A program made the position numbers and the translations under genes. A stretch of DNA of 64,000 nucleotides from Limonium bicolor (lineage: Eukaryota; Streptophyta; Magnoliopsida; Caryophyllales; Plumbaginaceae): positions 168,636,085 to 168,700,084 of the forward strand of contig CM041780.1 of assembly GCA_023374045.1 (NCBI GenBank), read 5' to 3'. Below are positions 35,348-50,330 of this stretch, piece after piece (positions within the stretch are counted from its first letter, which is position 1; each line of letters begins with the position of its first letter). Below the pieces are notes generated by a model. The model had not been told where the DNA came from. It ran no database searches and was given only the letters and a program-made list of their open reading frames with translations.

Positions 35348-37656
35348 TGTAACACCCCTACCGCTAATCACACCATAATCTACTAAATGCCTCGTACATC
35401 CTTACCTTTGCAACGGAAAATCCAATCCAACGGTGGGTGAAACAATGTCGTTAGCCACCCACGTGACTAACAAGGCCTACACCAAATACAGTAATGGTCT
35501 GATGGACCTGAACATCCGAGTACTAAACAAATACAAACAACACTTCATTTCCAAACTGAGTAAATACAATTATCCAATCAATACAATGCTCAATACTTAC
35601 AATCCAATATACCGAGTCTACTAAGTTAATCCAAAATATAATATTTCTCGCAAGTCTAAACACAATTACCATGAGTCTAACATCCTACTCATGTCTCACA
35701 AGTCTGCATACTTCCCCAAAATACATAAGGGTGTACCACATGGTACACCTGCAATTCAAAAGGCTACTAGCCTATATACAACTTGGTACACCAATTATAA
35801 TTTACTAACTATTAAAAGCAAAGCATCTTGGTCTTGTCACGACTATCAAGTTTCTTGGGTACCTGGAAAATAAAAACAGTGCCCCAAGGGGCTCAGCAAA
35901 ATTGCTGGCATGAAATTCACATACCCCGCGTGCTAATGGGGGTACGCCGACTACTTTGTCACCTACAGGGAGTTCATTTTATTTGCAAGCATACATGCTA
36001 TTATGAACAACATTATATTCATACAATTGTACATTCAACATGCTTTCAAATACATACAACGACACACTCATACACAAGGTACAATACATACAAATGGGAG
36101 ACAATTCACAAGTCAACCGAGATCTTGAGATACACTTCCCAAGTTCTCACCTCATCACTTTGTAAGTCAATTTCCCATCCAGGTTAATTGGATGTTCTTA
36201 TTCTTTTACTCTTGATCAATGACTTACACTAGCCACGATCTCCCTCAACTGAATACTCTTCTTCTCAAATATACTCAAGTCAAGTCGGTGTGACCTCCGG
36301 GCAGGGACAAGACTATCTACCACTGGGCTTAAGGTTGGCTCACTTACCCAGGTTGCTACCCATTTAAGGGATTTGGACCGTGGAAAAGATTAGGCCAGAA
36401 TTCGGTTAACAATATCTCTTGTTACCTCATTCTCACGCGTGGCCGAAACTATATCGGGCTTCTCAAATACTCCAATTTACTCAATTCTCAAAGTTAAAGT
36501 GTTAGATAGTTAGGGAGTTAGTGAGAGGCCCACATCCAATCAATCAAGGTTATCACAACCAATCAATCAACACTTCACTTTTTATCACAACTTTCCAGTT
36601 CAACCACAATTCAATCAAGGCATAATGTTCACAAGATAGTGAGAAGTGCACACTCAACAAGTCAAGGGTAGCGCCCTTGCACGTTCAACATCCAAGTACT
36701 TCATCCACAATCACACATTTCATGAATTATACAAACTTCAAGGTTTAAATACAATCCAACAACGAATAATACATTACAAGCATAAGAAAGTGCAATAAAC
36801 CTGATTCGTGCATTTTATCTTATTTAGGTGGTAACACATAACACACAAATCGAGGTAACCTCGGTAGCATACAGGGCATGAGAATATCATACCGTTCACC
36901 GTAGTTATTCGGTCACCGACTCTCCTTTGGAGTCCAACAATTCCAATCCTATAACATACATGAAATCGGACGGTCAATTCTCTATAATTAACCTAACTCT
37001 TTAAGTCTTTAGATTTTCCCGATTTACAATTACTTACTCCTTACATTTCAAACTCATTCACCTAAGTTACTTACTTCTCATTACTTCTCAAGCTTGTTTA
37101 TACCACTAATGACCATTAAATGTCATTAATTAAGTCTTAAAAATCTTATAATATCAATACCATTCAAATCCCCACCTTAGAATTGCTTAAAAACACTTTT
37201 TGGAACAATTTCGGGGTGGTCCGGGTTTGTGTCTGGGGTTACAAACCCAGACCAAACCTTGAATAAGCTTTATGTCGTATTTTTACTATGGTCCGGGTTT
37301 GTGTACCGGAATGTAAACCCGGACCAATCCCGGAAATGTGCTCCTGCCTTGTTTTTAGGGTGGTCCGGGTATATGTGCCGATTTACAAACCCGGACCAGC
37401 CCTGTTACACTCCATTTTACAATTTTTCAACCTCTATTCAACCCCTATTTCATACCCAATCCTTTCCTAATCTTTCTACATGTAATCTAGCATGTTTTTA
37501 CACCAATTAGGCACTCTAAACCTCTTTAATTCGTTGCTTAATTTAGTTACTCAAATCTTGATTAATTCACCTAACTTTCATCCCTTAATTCACCTAGAAG
37601 TTCTAAGTGTATATTTTTCCTCTTATTGCTTCCTTACCCAATGGTCTCACAACTAA
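35348..37656 (-). repeat. Outer gypsy element: 5' LTR, truncated
   Basis: It begins TGTAACACCCC and follows 11623-11757 plus 26018-28400 until 37656 (ctcacaacta), where the match stops. The missing remainder, about 1.6 kb, is replaced by the CACTA-like fragment. Contains the hairpin trio at 37218-37398. Confidence 0.9.
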
Positions 37657-38812
37657 ATGAGATGTGCCGAGATAGGTGTGCAACCCTATCTTGGTCATTG
37701 AACAACCACCGAAATAGGTGTATTTAAAAAAAAATCATTTTGTGCCCCGTCTTCAACCTCAGGAGCAAGATGCAGCCGTTCCAGTGATTCATCTCCGTAA
37801 AGACGCAAACACAAGATGAGAATGAATAGAGGCGCATTGATAAAGTTTGCAACCTTAATCGATTCTTGACATTCAGAGCTTAAGCTCATGTCAGAAAGGC
37901 AAAGAAAAACCAGTACACAAACCAAACTAGTACAAAAAATCAGTACACAAACTAGTACACACAAACCAGTACACAAATATTGGTTTGTGTAGTGTACTGG
38001 TTTGTGAACTCTTTCAACCAGTACGTAAACCAGTACACTACCCAAACCAGTACACATACCAGCACACAAACAAGTACACAAACCAGTAAACAAAACGAAT
38101 ATTATGATCACAAAATTACAGTGAGTGAAGAGATTGTAGAGGCACAGAGCATGTTCCTTGTTTGCCAGTTAGAGTTACAAAATTATTGTGAGAGGCGCAG
38201 AGCATGAAGAGAGTCACGCAGTGCTGTTCCTTGTTCTTCAATTACAAAAATACCTTCAGCGAAGAGAAAGAGGAGAGGGAGATGCAGTAGACACAAAGAA
38301 GAGATTGAAAAGGTGCGAGCATGTATGTTTCTTGTTCACCAGAGAGAAAACAATAAGTTCGAGTATATTACCAGTTCGGAATGAACTGCTTCATCCCGGT
38401 CTTCAATCTGGTGAGCAAGATGCAACAGTTCAACGACGCATACACAAGAAGAGAATGAAGGTGGAGGCGCCGCGCTTAGGATTGGAAATTTATGTGAGTG
38501 AAGAAAATGAAGAGAGAGAGAGAGAGAGAGGTGAAGGGTCGGAAAAAAGAAGGAGGAGGCGCGGTTTTTAAAAATTTCATCCAAAAAATTGTGAAAACAA
38601 CCTATTTCAACGATTCTTGGATGGGAACCACTAAAACAGGGCCCCAAAAATTCCGTGTCTAAAAAAAGGACACCTATATCAACAGTTCTTTAGGAACCAC
38701 CGAAATAGGTGTCTTTTTTTATACACAGAATTTTTGACGACCCTATTTTGGTGGTTTCTAGCTAACAACCGCCAAAATAAGGGTGCCGAAATAGGCCTTT
38801 TTGGTACTAGTG
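37657..38812. mobile_element. CACTA-like transposon fragment
   Basis: The right end is GGTACTAGTG at 38803-38812 (CACTAGTACC reversed). Sub-terminal motifs of the type CACCGAAATAGGTGT occur near both ends in inverted arrangement (37707, 38698). The left CACTA terminus is missing, so the element is truncated or its insertion was accompanied by a deletion. Inside are a run of CCAGTACACAAA-type repeats (about 37900-38090) with an inverted copy, and (GA)n at about 38510-38530. Frames of up to 138 codons here are repeat artefacts. Confidence 0.6.
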
Positions 38813-40018
38813 TTATAATTATGCTCGAGTTAACTATGTGGGTTAACAATACTAGTGTGGGTTGATTTTAGGACATTCGTCTCTCTAGAGAAATGTTATC
38901 CCCACAACATTCTTTTCGTACGACACTTGCTAGCGACTATTGCTTGAAGTGATGGATGGATCCCTTCTCCATCACGTGTGAGTCATAAATTTCAGCAACC
39001 CTCATGACTTCCTTAGATGTATCATGAAGTATGGTGATTATGTTGCTAACTTGGAAAGTATTCGAAGACTGATAATTCGGTTGGAGTATATGCTTCCGGA
39101 GAAAGCCGTTGTCATGCATATTAATTGATGGCCATTATGGAATGATGATATTTAAAATAGTCTTGAACTTAAGGATCGTGAAAATGAACATATGATTGGG
39201 TCATAACAATGCATATGTTTTGAGGTATCTAGTTAGCCAAGAGTGGGAGATATAGAAAATATACTTGATAAATAGACAATCAAGGGCTATTTTTGGTAAT
39301 TAGCCAAAAGTAAGTTCTGTTTGGATTAACAAAACCTAATAAAAGAAGTGTCTCTATAGAGGATACATCTTTATGAAAATACACAACCCTAAAGAAGTGT
39401 CTTTGTATATATATATATATGGTACTTGGGTGGTAGTTTTTCCATGGACAAATCCTGTCTCTACCATAATTTCTTTTCTCATCCGATCAACACTCATATA
39501 AGTAAGATTGTCATATGTATTTACTTCGTGGATGTGATTTTCAATTCAATACGGGGATACCATAGTTTGAGAAAAAAGATCGATAGATTCAAAGAAATTC
39601 CTTCTGCTTGGCTTGTCCAACTAATAAGTTAGTAAAATTTCACCGTAAGTACAATGTTTGATATTCCCCCTGCAATTAACCTCTATATAAAAAAAAATAG
39701 AAGAAGAAGATAAAGGTAGAGAATAACAAGACGATGAAAATTAGTTACTAATTTGTGAAAATTTACTTTTACAATCAATCAATTAATTAATATCAAATAG
39801 GCCGGTAACTGTCTTAATTATTCATTGCAATTAAATAATTGATGAATATAAAAGTATGCATGTGTGTGTGATCTCCCCTGATCTTCTGTCGTCGACTTCC
39901 TTTCTCCCCGATCATCAGTTCACTCCTAATATAACAAATTTCTACATAATGATCGATATCGATCAAGGCCGCACGCGCGCAAATGAATTTATGTTTGATC
40001 AAGTAGCTAGTTAGGACA
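38813..40018. other. Intergenic interval downstream of the kinase gene
   Basis: AT-rich, with (TA)n at about 39404-39420 and no supported gene. The 68-codon plus-strand frame at 39426 shows no domain. The part near 40000 is presumably the 3' untranslated region and downstream flank of the PERK gene. Confidence 0.5.
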
Positions 40019-42738
<2,720 letters not shown>

Positions 42739-43430
42739 TTTTTTTTGTTATGATCGACGTACGGACGACACTTGTTAATTTGTTTGTAAAAAGAAGAAAG
42801 AAGAAAAAAATGAGAGAGAGGATTAAGTTGAACGGAAGGGAGGGGATGATTTTCCGAGTTAATTCGAGAACAAATTAATGATGATTTAGGAGCTGATGAA
42901 TTTAAATAGCAGCAGCAGTTCCCATATTGTAAGAGATACAAATTTTGTTCTCGATTAACCAGGAAAATCACCCCACCACAGCTGCACAACCCTTGGTGTC
43001 TCCTCTTTGAATCACTTCTTTGTACACCAGCAGCAGCCCTGATGAAGAAGATACCTTACCTTACCTGAGGAGGAAAAAGGAAGAAGATACCAGAGGAGGA
43101 GGAGGAGAGATCAGTGTAAAGGAAAAGCCAAAAGGAGAATCGGAGGGACAATACGGATATATTAGATACGAGGCGGAAGGGAGTGAGATGACGCAATAAT
43201 TTCGCCCCACCTCCCAATTCCAAACCACTGTTTTGTGTTTGGCTATCAATTTGCGTCAAATTCAAAAAGAGGATCGAATCTCCTCCACCTCTATCTATTT
43301 CCCCTCTTCTTCTCTCCTCTATACTCGCACTAATGTTTGGGTAACATTAAGTTTAGAATTTTTAGAGGATCATGGATTGTTAATTAACGACCTCGTCGCA
43401 ATTACATTTCTATTTTTTTACATTGTCTTG
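42739..43430 (-). promoter_or_regulatory. Putative 5' leader and promoter of the PERK gene
   Basis: On the gene strand a TATA-like CTATTTAAATTC lies at 42899-42910, about 165 bases before the ATG, followed by a pyrimidine-rich CTCTCTC leader (about 42800-42825). Positional inference only; transcript start is not determined. Short frames here are not genes. Confidence 0.4.
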
Positions 43431-43690
43431 CCCACTTCTTAAGGCTATAGAGCTAATTATTTATATTTGGAATTATATTTCAGTCACATGAACCAAGAAT
43501 TTAGATAACATACTTTTAACATATACTTATATCTTTAATATATAAATAAACAAATAAAAGTGTTATATTTATATCTCCACTAACACTACACTATGTTCTT
43601 CGGGAAAGATGAAGCTAAATTTACCTTCATTCTCTATAGTCTATTAATTTGGTAGAATCTTTCACTAAACAACAAACATCAAAGCATTTA

Positions 43691-44107
43691 GGGGTGTTTG
43701 TATTGAAGTAATCATTAAGAATCGGAATGACTCTTTGTTTACTCGGTTTTTCTTATTTTTAAGAAAGTAAAAGGGAATAAGATTATTCCAAATGTCTCTA
43801 ACTTGATTCCTAACCTCCAAGTGGGTAATGAAATTTTCTTTCCCCAGTACACTTTGACCGGTGACATATGGTCATTGACCAATGACCAACAATTATTAAC
43901 CAATGACCAATGGATGTTGACCGACAATTGTTGGCTGTTGACCGGCAGACAGTTGTTGACCATTGACCGATGACCTTTGACGGGTTATTCATTTCCATTT
44001 CCTATACACAAACAAACAACTAGGAAAATCAAAAAGAATTATTTTTCAGTCTCTTTACAATCTCTTTTCTGATTCCAATTTGTTTCCCCGTGCGAAACAA
44101 ACACCCA
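43691..44107. mobile_element. MITE with GGGTGTTTGT inverted ends and TGACC-rich core
   Basis: The left end GGGGTGTTTGTATTG and the reverse-complemented right end TGGGTGTTTGTTTCG pair over about 10 bases. The interior (43855-43985) is a degenerate array of TGACC / CAATGACCA motifs. No certain target duplication was found (TTA on the left only). Plant MITEs with GTGTTTG ends are common. Confidence 0.55.
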
Positions 44108-44267
44108 CTTAGCGTATATTTTCTACCTCTATTTCGGCCTACATATTTACCTTCCTGGTTTCATGTTATCACTTCTTGTCTTGACTCCAACTTGGAGGAT
44201 ATTACGATCCATCATCACAACCTTCGCAATACTCTTTCCTCCTACACCCACTCTCGGTCCAATCATG
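44108..44267. other. Short interval, no gene seen
   Basis: About 160 bases between the MITE and the copia LTR. A 63-codon plus-strand frame has no recognisable domain. Confidence 0.3.
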
Positions 44268-45079
44268 TGTTAGAGATATAGTGCTTATGAGCCCGTTCGA
44301 TATCAGCGCACAAACGCAGCATTTGCTACGTTGAGAATAATCTCACCATGGTTAACTTATGGACAATTGACATGTGTATTGAGTTTACATTTTGTCCATT
44401 CACAAACTGACAAATGTCATACACTTTTTGAAAATAACAGATTAATCTCTTGTTCGCTGCTAGCGAACGCGACCTATATATAAATGAATGGGTAGATGTA
44501 TAACGGTGGTTGAGAAAAACAAAATAAAACGAGACGCAATATTTATTACGTGGTTCGGTTATGCAAACTCCACGGGCGGTGAAAAACATTATTCACCATA
44601 TGTGGGGAGAGAATTACAGTTTACAAAAGAAATAAGAGGTACTTAAATCTCATAAGGGAGATAAGTAGATAACTCTCACAAAATCTCACAAGTCACTTAT
44701 AAACGTGATTACAAACTCTCTTATATTTTTCTCTCACATAAAGTAACTCTTAAAACTTCTTGCAAAGAAGAAGGATCCTAAGATGGATGGATCGATTATG
44801 CCAAGAATGAGCCTCTATTTATAGTGGTGGGTGGTCCTTGGAATCTTCTAGAACAACCATGAGTTATGATAATAAAGCGCATAAAGTTATCCATCAAATC
44901 CACATTAAACTCTTCACTATAAAAGTCTCCACCATTGATGTCGATCATTAAAGTCTTCACCATTAATGTCGATCATTAAAGTCTCCACCATAATTACCGA
45001 CCATTGAAGTCTTCTTCATAAATGTAAACCATTAAATTTTCCTCCGTAAATGTAGATAAGAATTCAAGACAACTTTACA
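44268..45079 (-). repeat. Copia LTR A, with a ~230-bp insertion
   Basis: It begins TGTTAGAGATATA and ends CAACTTTACA, followed by the polypurine tract AAGGTGGAGAAT (element strand). Matches LTR B (45871-46446) except for an extra segment at about 44281-44480, whose ends (CCCGTTCG... and ...CGAACGCG) look weakly inverted, possibly a small MITE. Confidence 0.75.
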
Positions 45080-45870
45080 ATTCTCCACCTTAACTTGAAT
45101 TCAAAAGACAACTCTACAATTTTTCACATTAACTAGAATTAAAAAGACAACTTTATAATTCGTCTTCACCTTGACTTGAATTCAAAAGACAACTTTACAA
45201 TTTTCCACCTTAACTTGAATTCAAGAGGCAACTTTACAATTCTTCACCCTTGACTTGAATTCGGTTAAAATAGTGAATAATTCAAAATATCGTCTCACTT
45301 CCAACATCCCATAGGGGCTAATCAAATTGATAAAAGTCCCACTAAGTTCACACACAAGGTGAACTTTGGAGTCGGAAGGGACTTAGTCAACATGTCATCA
45401 GGATTCTCTGAAGTGTGGATATTCTTAACCAAAATAGTATCTTAATCCATAATATCCCGGATGACATGATACCGAACATCAATGTGCTTTGACCTCTTCA
45501 AATAAAGGCGACAGGTGATGATCTTCCTCATGTCAAGTGACTTCAATTTTAGCCACAACGTTGTTGTAGTTGTCTCCATAGCCACCTTTCTTAGGACTTC
45601 GTTGAAGACACAAAACTAAACATCAGTCAAAGCCTTTTGATCCATCTTCTCCCAAAACTTGTCACAAATATCAATAACGGTGAAAGCCTTTTGATCCATC
45701 TTCTCCCAAATCTCATCACTCATGGTGGCGGGTTTTCTCACCAATGCCTGATGAATAGTCTGCATCTCAATTATACATAGTCCAAAATTCATGTATTTAT
45801 CAAACTTCTCGATGTCAATCTTCGTAACCATCTTGACAAACCACTAAATTACAAAAGTTCTAATACCACT
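45080..45870 (-). pseudogene. Copia gag remnant
   Basis: A frame starting at 45831 (MVTKIDIEKFD, NFGLCIIEMQTI, QALVRKPATMSDEIWEKMDQKA) is the N-terminus of a Ty1/copia Gag, ending after 71 codons. A short segment containing EKMDQKA is duplicated. It sits just inside a PBS-like TGGTATTAGAAC (45857-45868). About 0.8 kb between two LTRs is far too little for a full element, so most of gag-pol is deleted. Confidence 0.75.
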
Positions 45871-46446
45871 TGTTAGGGATATAGCATGGATAAACAAGTT
45901 GGTTGATGTATAACGATGACTACGGAAAATAAAATAAAGTGAGAAGTGAGACATAATAATTTTACATGGTTTGACTATGCTCGCCCCACGGGCGGTGAGG
46001 ACAACATTCATCATAGTTTACATGAGTGAGATGAGGTACTCAAATCTAACAAGGGAGATAACTCTCACAAAATCTCACATCACTTATAAACATGGTTACA
46101 ATACACAAAGAAGTTCTTTAAACTTCTTGTCGAGGAGAAGGATGCTAGAAGCTTGGATCGATTGATTGTTCCAAGAATGAGGCCCTATTTATAGTGGTGG
46201 GTGTTCCTTGGAGTGTTCTATAACAGTCATGAGTTATGGTAATAATGGCATAAAGTTGTTCATTATATCCACATTAAATGCAGACCATTAAACTCTCCAC
46301 CATAAATGTCGACCTTTAAAATCTCCACCACAATTGTAGACCATAAAGTCTCTACCATAAATATCAACCATTAAAGTCTCCACCATAAATGTAGACCATT
46401 AAATTCTCCTCCATAAGTATAGATAAAAATTCAAGGCAACTTTACA
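45871..46446 (-). repeat. Copia LTR B
   Basis: 576 bp, TGTTAGGGATATAG...CAACTTTACA. It has gag with a PBS on its left and a polypurine tract with pol on its right, so it serves as 5' LTR for one element and 3' LTR for the next: a tandem sharing one LTR. Confidence 0.75.
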
Positions 46447-47152
46447 ATTCTCCACCCTGACTTGAATTCAAATGTAACTTCACAATTATCCATCTTGACT
46501 AGAATTCCATCTGAATAGTGAATAATCTAAAATGTCTCTTCACCGCCAAAAGCCCACATGGGGCTAATTCAGGATACCTTTAGTAGAATGGGTCCCTAAG
46601 CTGAAACTAACACGCTTGTGTTTGCCAGAGACACAGTGCTCGAAGAACTCGAGGTCAACCAACTTCTGGGTTTGAAGAAGACCTTTGGTCAGCTTCGTCA
46701 TGCCCCTCTCGCTCATATGACCCAACCTCATATGCAGCAACTTGGTAGAATCCAAATCATATAAGCTGGAAGAAGCAGAAACATAGCCGAGCATACAACT
46801 ACCACACAATAGATATAAAGTGTTAACTAGCTCTACTTTCATCACCAGAAGATTACCACGAGAGACCTTCAAAAGTCTACCTTCACCAGTGTACTTACAC
46901 CTAATTTTATCATGGGCACTCAACGAAATAAGATTCTTCTTGAAAATCCGGAACATAACGGACATTGGATGGAGTTTTTACCGTACCATCAAACATAATT
47001 TTCATAGTGACAATACCTAGGATTTGGCATGGAGTATCGTTACTCATCATTACAACTCTGTCTTCAACTGTGTCCAAGGTATGAAAGAAATCCTTGTGAG
47101 GCGCCATATGGTAAGAATAGGCAGAGTCCATGATCCAACATGATGTATCTTT
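46447..47152 (-). pseudogene. Copia protease / GAG-pre-integrase remnant
   Basis: On the minus strand, CWIMDSAYSYHMAPHKDFF (about 47130-47075) is the protease region, with the expected DSG read as DSA. Further on, LLHMRLGHMSERGMTKLTKG (about 46735-46680) and FCEHC-type residues mark the pre-integrase zinc domain. The frame stops at 46564, and integrase core, RT and RNase H are missing before the polypurine tract. At 47152 the pseudogene is split by the CACTA element; a short remnant continues after 51844. Confidence 0.8.
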
Positions 47153-49227
47153 ACTACTAGGAAAAAGCAAATTACCTACGGACAATTCCGTAGGTAATCC
47201 GTAGGTAACAAGAATTACCGACGGATTTCCGACAAATTTTCACTCAAAACATCCGTCGGTATTTAATTGGTCGGTAATAAGATTACTGACGGAAAAGTGA
47301 ATCCGTCGGTAAATTACCTATGAATTACCTACGGAATTGTCAGCCGTACTTACCGACGGATTACCTACGGAACAATCCGAAGGTAAATTACCTACGGAAT
47401 TTCCGTCGGTAATCCAATGCCATGTCATCGTTCCCCGCCTCTTAATATCCGTCGGTAATCCGTAGGTAAAATTTTACCTACAGAATATGTCCGTAGGTAA
47501 TATTTTACCTACGGATTACCGACAGAATCTTATACCAACCATTTTTATTAGACATTCCGTAGGTAATCCGTAGGTAAAATATTACCTACAGATTACCTAC
47601 AAATCTTTATACCAATTATTATTATTAGACAGACCGTAGGTAATCCGTAAATATTTATATTTTTTTATTTCACATTTATTTGACCATATTTAGTTTATAT
47701 TGTGATAATTCTTCATTTTTTAACATTTGAATTATAAAGCTATTTCAGAATTTAAATTATTAAACAATATAATGTTAAAGTTCAATAGACACGAACTATA
47801 TATTATAAAGCACAATACTCAGAATATTTAATTTTGTAACGTATATATTTAACTCATTTTATAAGTCCGAAAACTAATATTAAACATCGTAAATAGAACA
47901 ACCATAAAACCATACTGAGAAAACGTAAAAGTTTACAATAACACCAGATCAGTCACTCTCTGAACTATCAGTATCTCCAACCCTAACTTGCTGCTGGTTC
48001 CTTTCCGGTGGAACCTGAGCATGTGATATAGATGGTGGGGCATGGGGTACAGTCTGTGGTTGACCCCAGTAGACCAAGACCAAGTAATTTCGAGCTTAAA
48101 ACCACAGAAGCCACAGACTGTGAACCTGAGAATAGCTTCACTATTAGAGCCAAAACCTTCACCTGTCCCTGACAGTTAAGAACAGAGTCAAAAGAGGAGT
48201 TCTGCTATTTTCATACAAGGATAATAGAAAAGTTAATTGGGAAGAGAAGATACATTACATCTAGTTGCAACAAAATTCGGTTAAATAAAGTTTGAAATCA
48301 GACATATGACACAGATGGATAACATTTATAGTGACGAGTCAGTTTGAAATGTACATGCAATTTTTTGCTAGGTTACATATCCTATAATTTGTGAAATTAT
48401 TATTACAAACAAAAAGATTTTTTGTAACTTAGACAAGAGCGTTATCATGATTAAATGTTAAAATACAAGAGTACCACGTATATCCATATCAGTAAGAACA
48501 TCAACCTGTTGGACAATATACAAAAACGAAATCCTGTATGAGATGAAGATGACGAATTTTCACATACCAGTAATGAGCAGTGTGCATACAGATATCTAAG
48601 GTCTGTTGTGGCATTACTATCAACCTGAAAAACAGTGGCCTGACAGGGAAAACCTTAATCATGTTAGCATACATAGATGATTCCCTGATGAAGGCATAAA
48701 ATCTCAGGTCCTATCTTACAATGCCTTCAGAAATAGTGGCAAACTTTTTTATGGCATCCATTGAAGCAGGTTCAAAATACTAAAATACCACCAATAATCA
48801 AATTAAACCACTTACAGGTAGTAACTATTTCTTTGTTGCAGAAAATAACTCTAATAATACGTTGCAGAAAATGGCTTGTTATTGGTTCTTTTTTTATATT
48901 GCCCACAACACCATGGAATTGTTTTGTAAAAGAAATAAGTAATGTACTATCAACTATGAACCTTCACAACACCAACTACCAACCCCCACTATCTTCCTAG
49001 AGAGAGACAAAATCAAGAGAGGAGTAGAGATCGACTCATGGAGAGCTTAGCAGAGGGTGACCTTTGGAAAATGGTTAATGATTTCATACATACAAAATCA
49101 TCAACTGCATCCCCCTAGTAGTACTACTACTCATCATCTAGCTGTAGTAATCCAAGTATTTTTTTAAAAAATCAAAGAACTAGAGGCTTCCATTTACAGG
49201 TCTGTATACCATTAGCTGCTCATGTAT

Positions 49228-49484
49228 ATCAAAGAACTTTGAGGAATTCAAATGTCCACAATCTATCCCCTGTATCTGAACTGGCTGATTTTGTTCTACT
49301 TGCTGGAAATATACATGCAACACTATACACTGGTTCAAGAGCTATGCACAGTCCGATACTGAACATATTTAATGATGAGAGCAGGAAATTTAAACAATTC
49401 TCTGCAGCTGCTGCGCAAAATGAGAAGAACACTTTGCAGAGGAGATATAAAAATGCACTTGTTGATAGTACGCGCCAAAAGTAA
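49228..49484 (+). pseudogene. Unrecognised protein-coding fragment inside CACTA
   Basis: A frame of 81 codons (49239-49484) with protein-like composition: SELADFVLLAGNIHATLYTG, then NIFNDESRKFKQFS and NTLQRRYKNALVDSTRQK. I do not recognise the family. It lies on the same strand as the exon pair at 50021-50330 and may belong to the same captured gene. Confidence 0.35.
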
Positions 49485-50020
49485 TTATGAACAGAGTCAT
49501 TTGGGATAAGGCTATTCAAACATCTGCCAACTTTTCCTTTTCTCTCATGCATGTAGGTATTGAGTTTCCATTTTGATGATTCATTCACTTGTGTAACAGA
49601 GAAATTTGGTAATGTTTCATGAAGATATGTTCTCTGCTTTTTTTAGAAATATATGATCTGCTTTTTATGTACTGATAGTAGCAACATAGCTTTGTATGAA
49701 ACTTTTCAGATCAATTGTATCTCTTCTTTTAGCATGTTCATTTTACATATATCTAGAATCTCTCAAGTTTACCTTTCATGTATCCAGTTTGTTTTGCCCA
49801 TCCTCCTGTTAGCGAATCCTTTTGTGGACTCCCATGTTTGTTTCTACTGTTTAGCTATCTGAATTTCATCTTGTTTAGGTCAGATCTTGTCCCTGATTGC
49901 TATTTTGTGTTGATTATGTGTTTTTTTATATATTATTTTTTCTTCTCCTGAATTTTAACCCTCTCATTTCACCCATTTTTCATACTTGGTCTCATTACTG
50001 ATCTTCACTTGATCGTTCAG

Positions 50021-50214
50021 GTGCCATCTAGACCTCCAGCTTGCTTCCTCAAACCAGTTACCAGCATAGTTCTTGGTTCTATGGATTTTATGACTCTTTT
50101 GAATATCAAGAAAAAGGATCTAATCTAGGTATATCCTCTTTTAAAAGAACATCTTAACCTTTTCTAATGATAGTTCCGAGTGAATTCTTTCATGACTAAG
50201 CTTTGTCCCTACTT

Positions 50215-50252
<38 letters not shown>

Positions 50253-50330
50253 TCAGGTTTGCCCCCAGATGCTGATGTGGTTGAACGTTACATTTTTCTT
50301 GCTGAGGCATGCCATGTTTGTCAACTTTTT
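50021..50330 (+). pseudogene. Two exon-like pieces of a captured host gene
   Basis: Exon 1, 50021-50128, lies between TTGATCGTTCAG and CTAG|GTATATCC. The intron (50129-50256) ends in a (CT)n tract and TTTTATCAG. Exon 2 starts at 50257. The phase is kept across the junction: SWFYGFYDSFEYQEKG, SNL-G-LPPDADVVERYIFLAEAC. One in-frame TAG lies near the start of exon 1. The protein is not recognised. Confidence 0.4.
50219..50249. repeat. (CT)n microsatellite
   Basis: About 15 CT units forming the pyrimidine tract before the acceptor at 50256. Confidence 0.95.

Noticed and set aside
38188..38571. 127-codon Arg/Glu-rich plus-strand ORF
   Set aside because: It is produced by the GA-rich low-complexity tract of the CACTA-like fragment.
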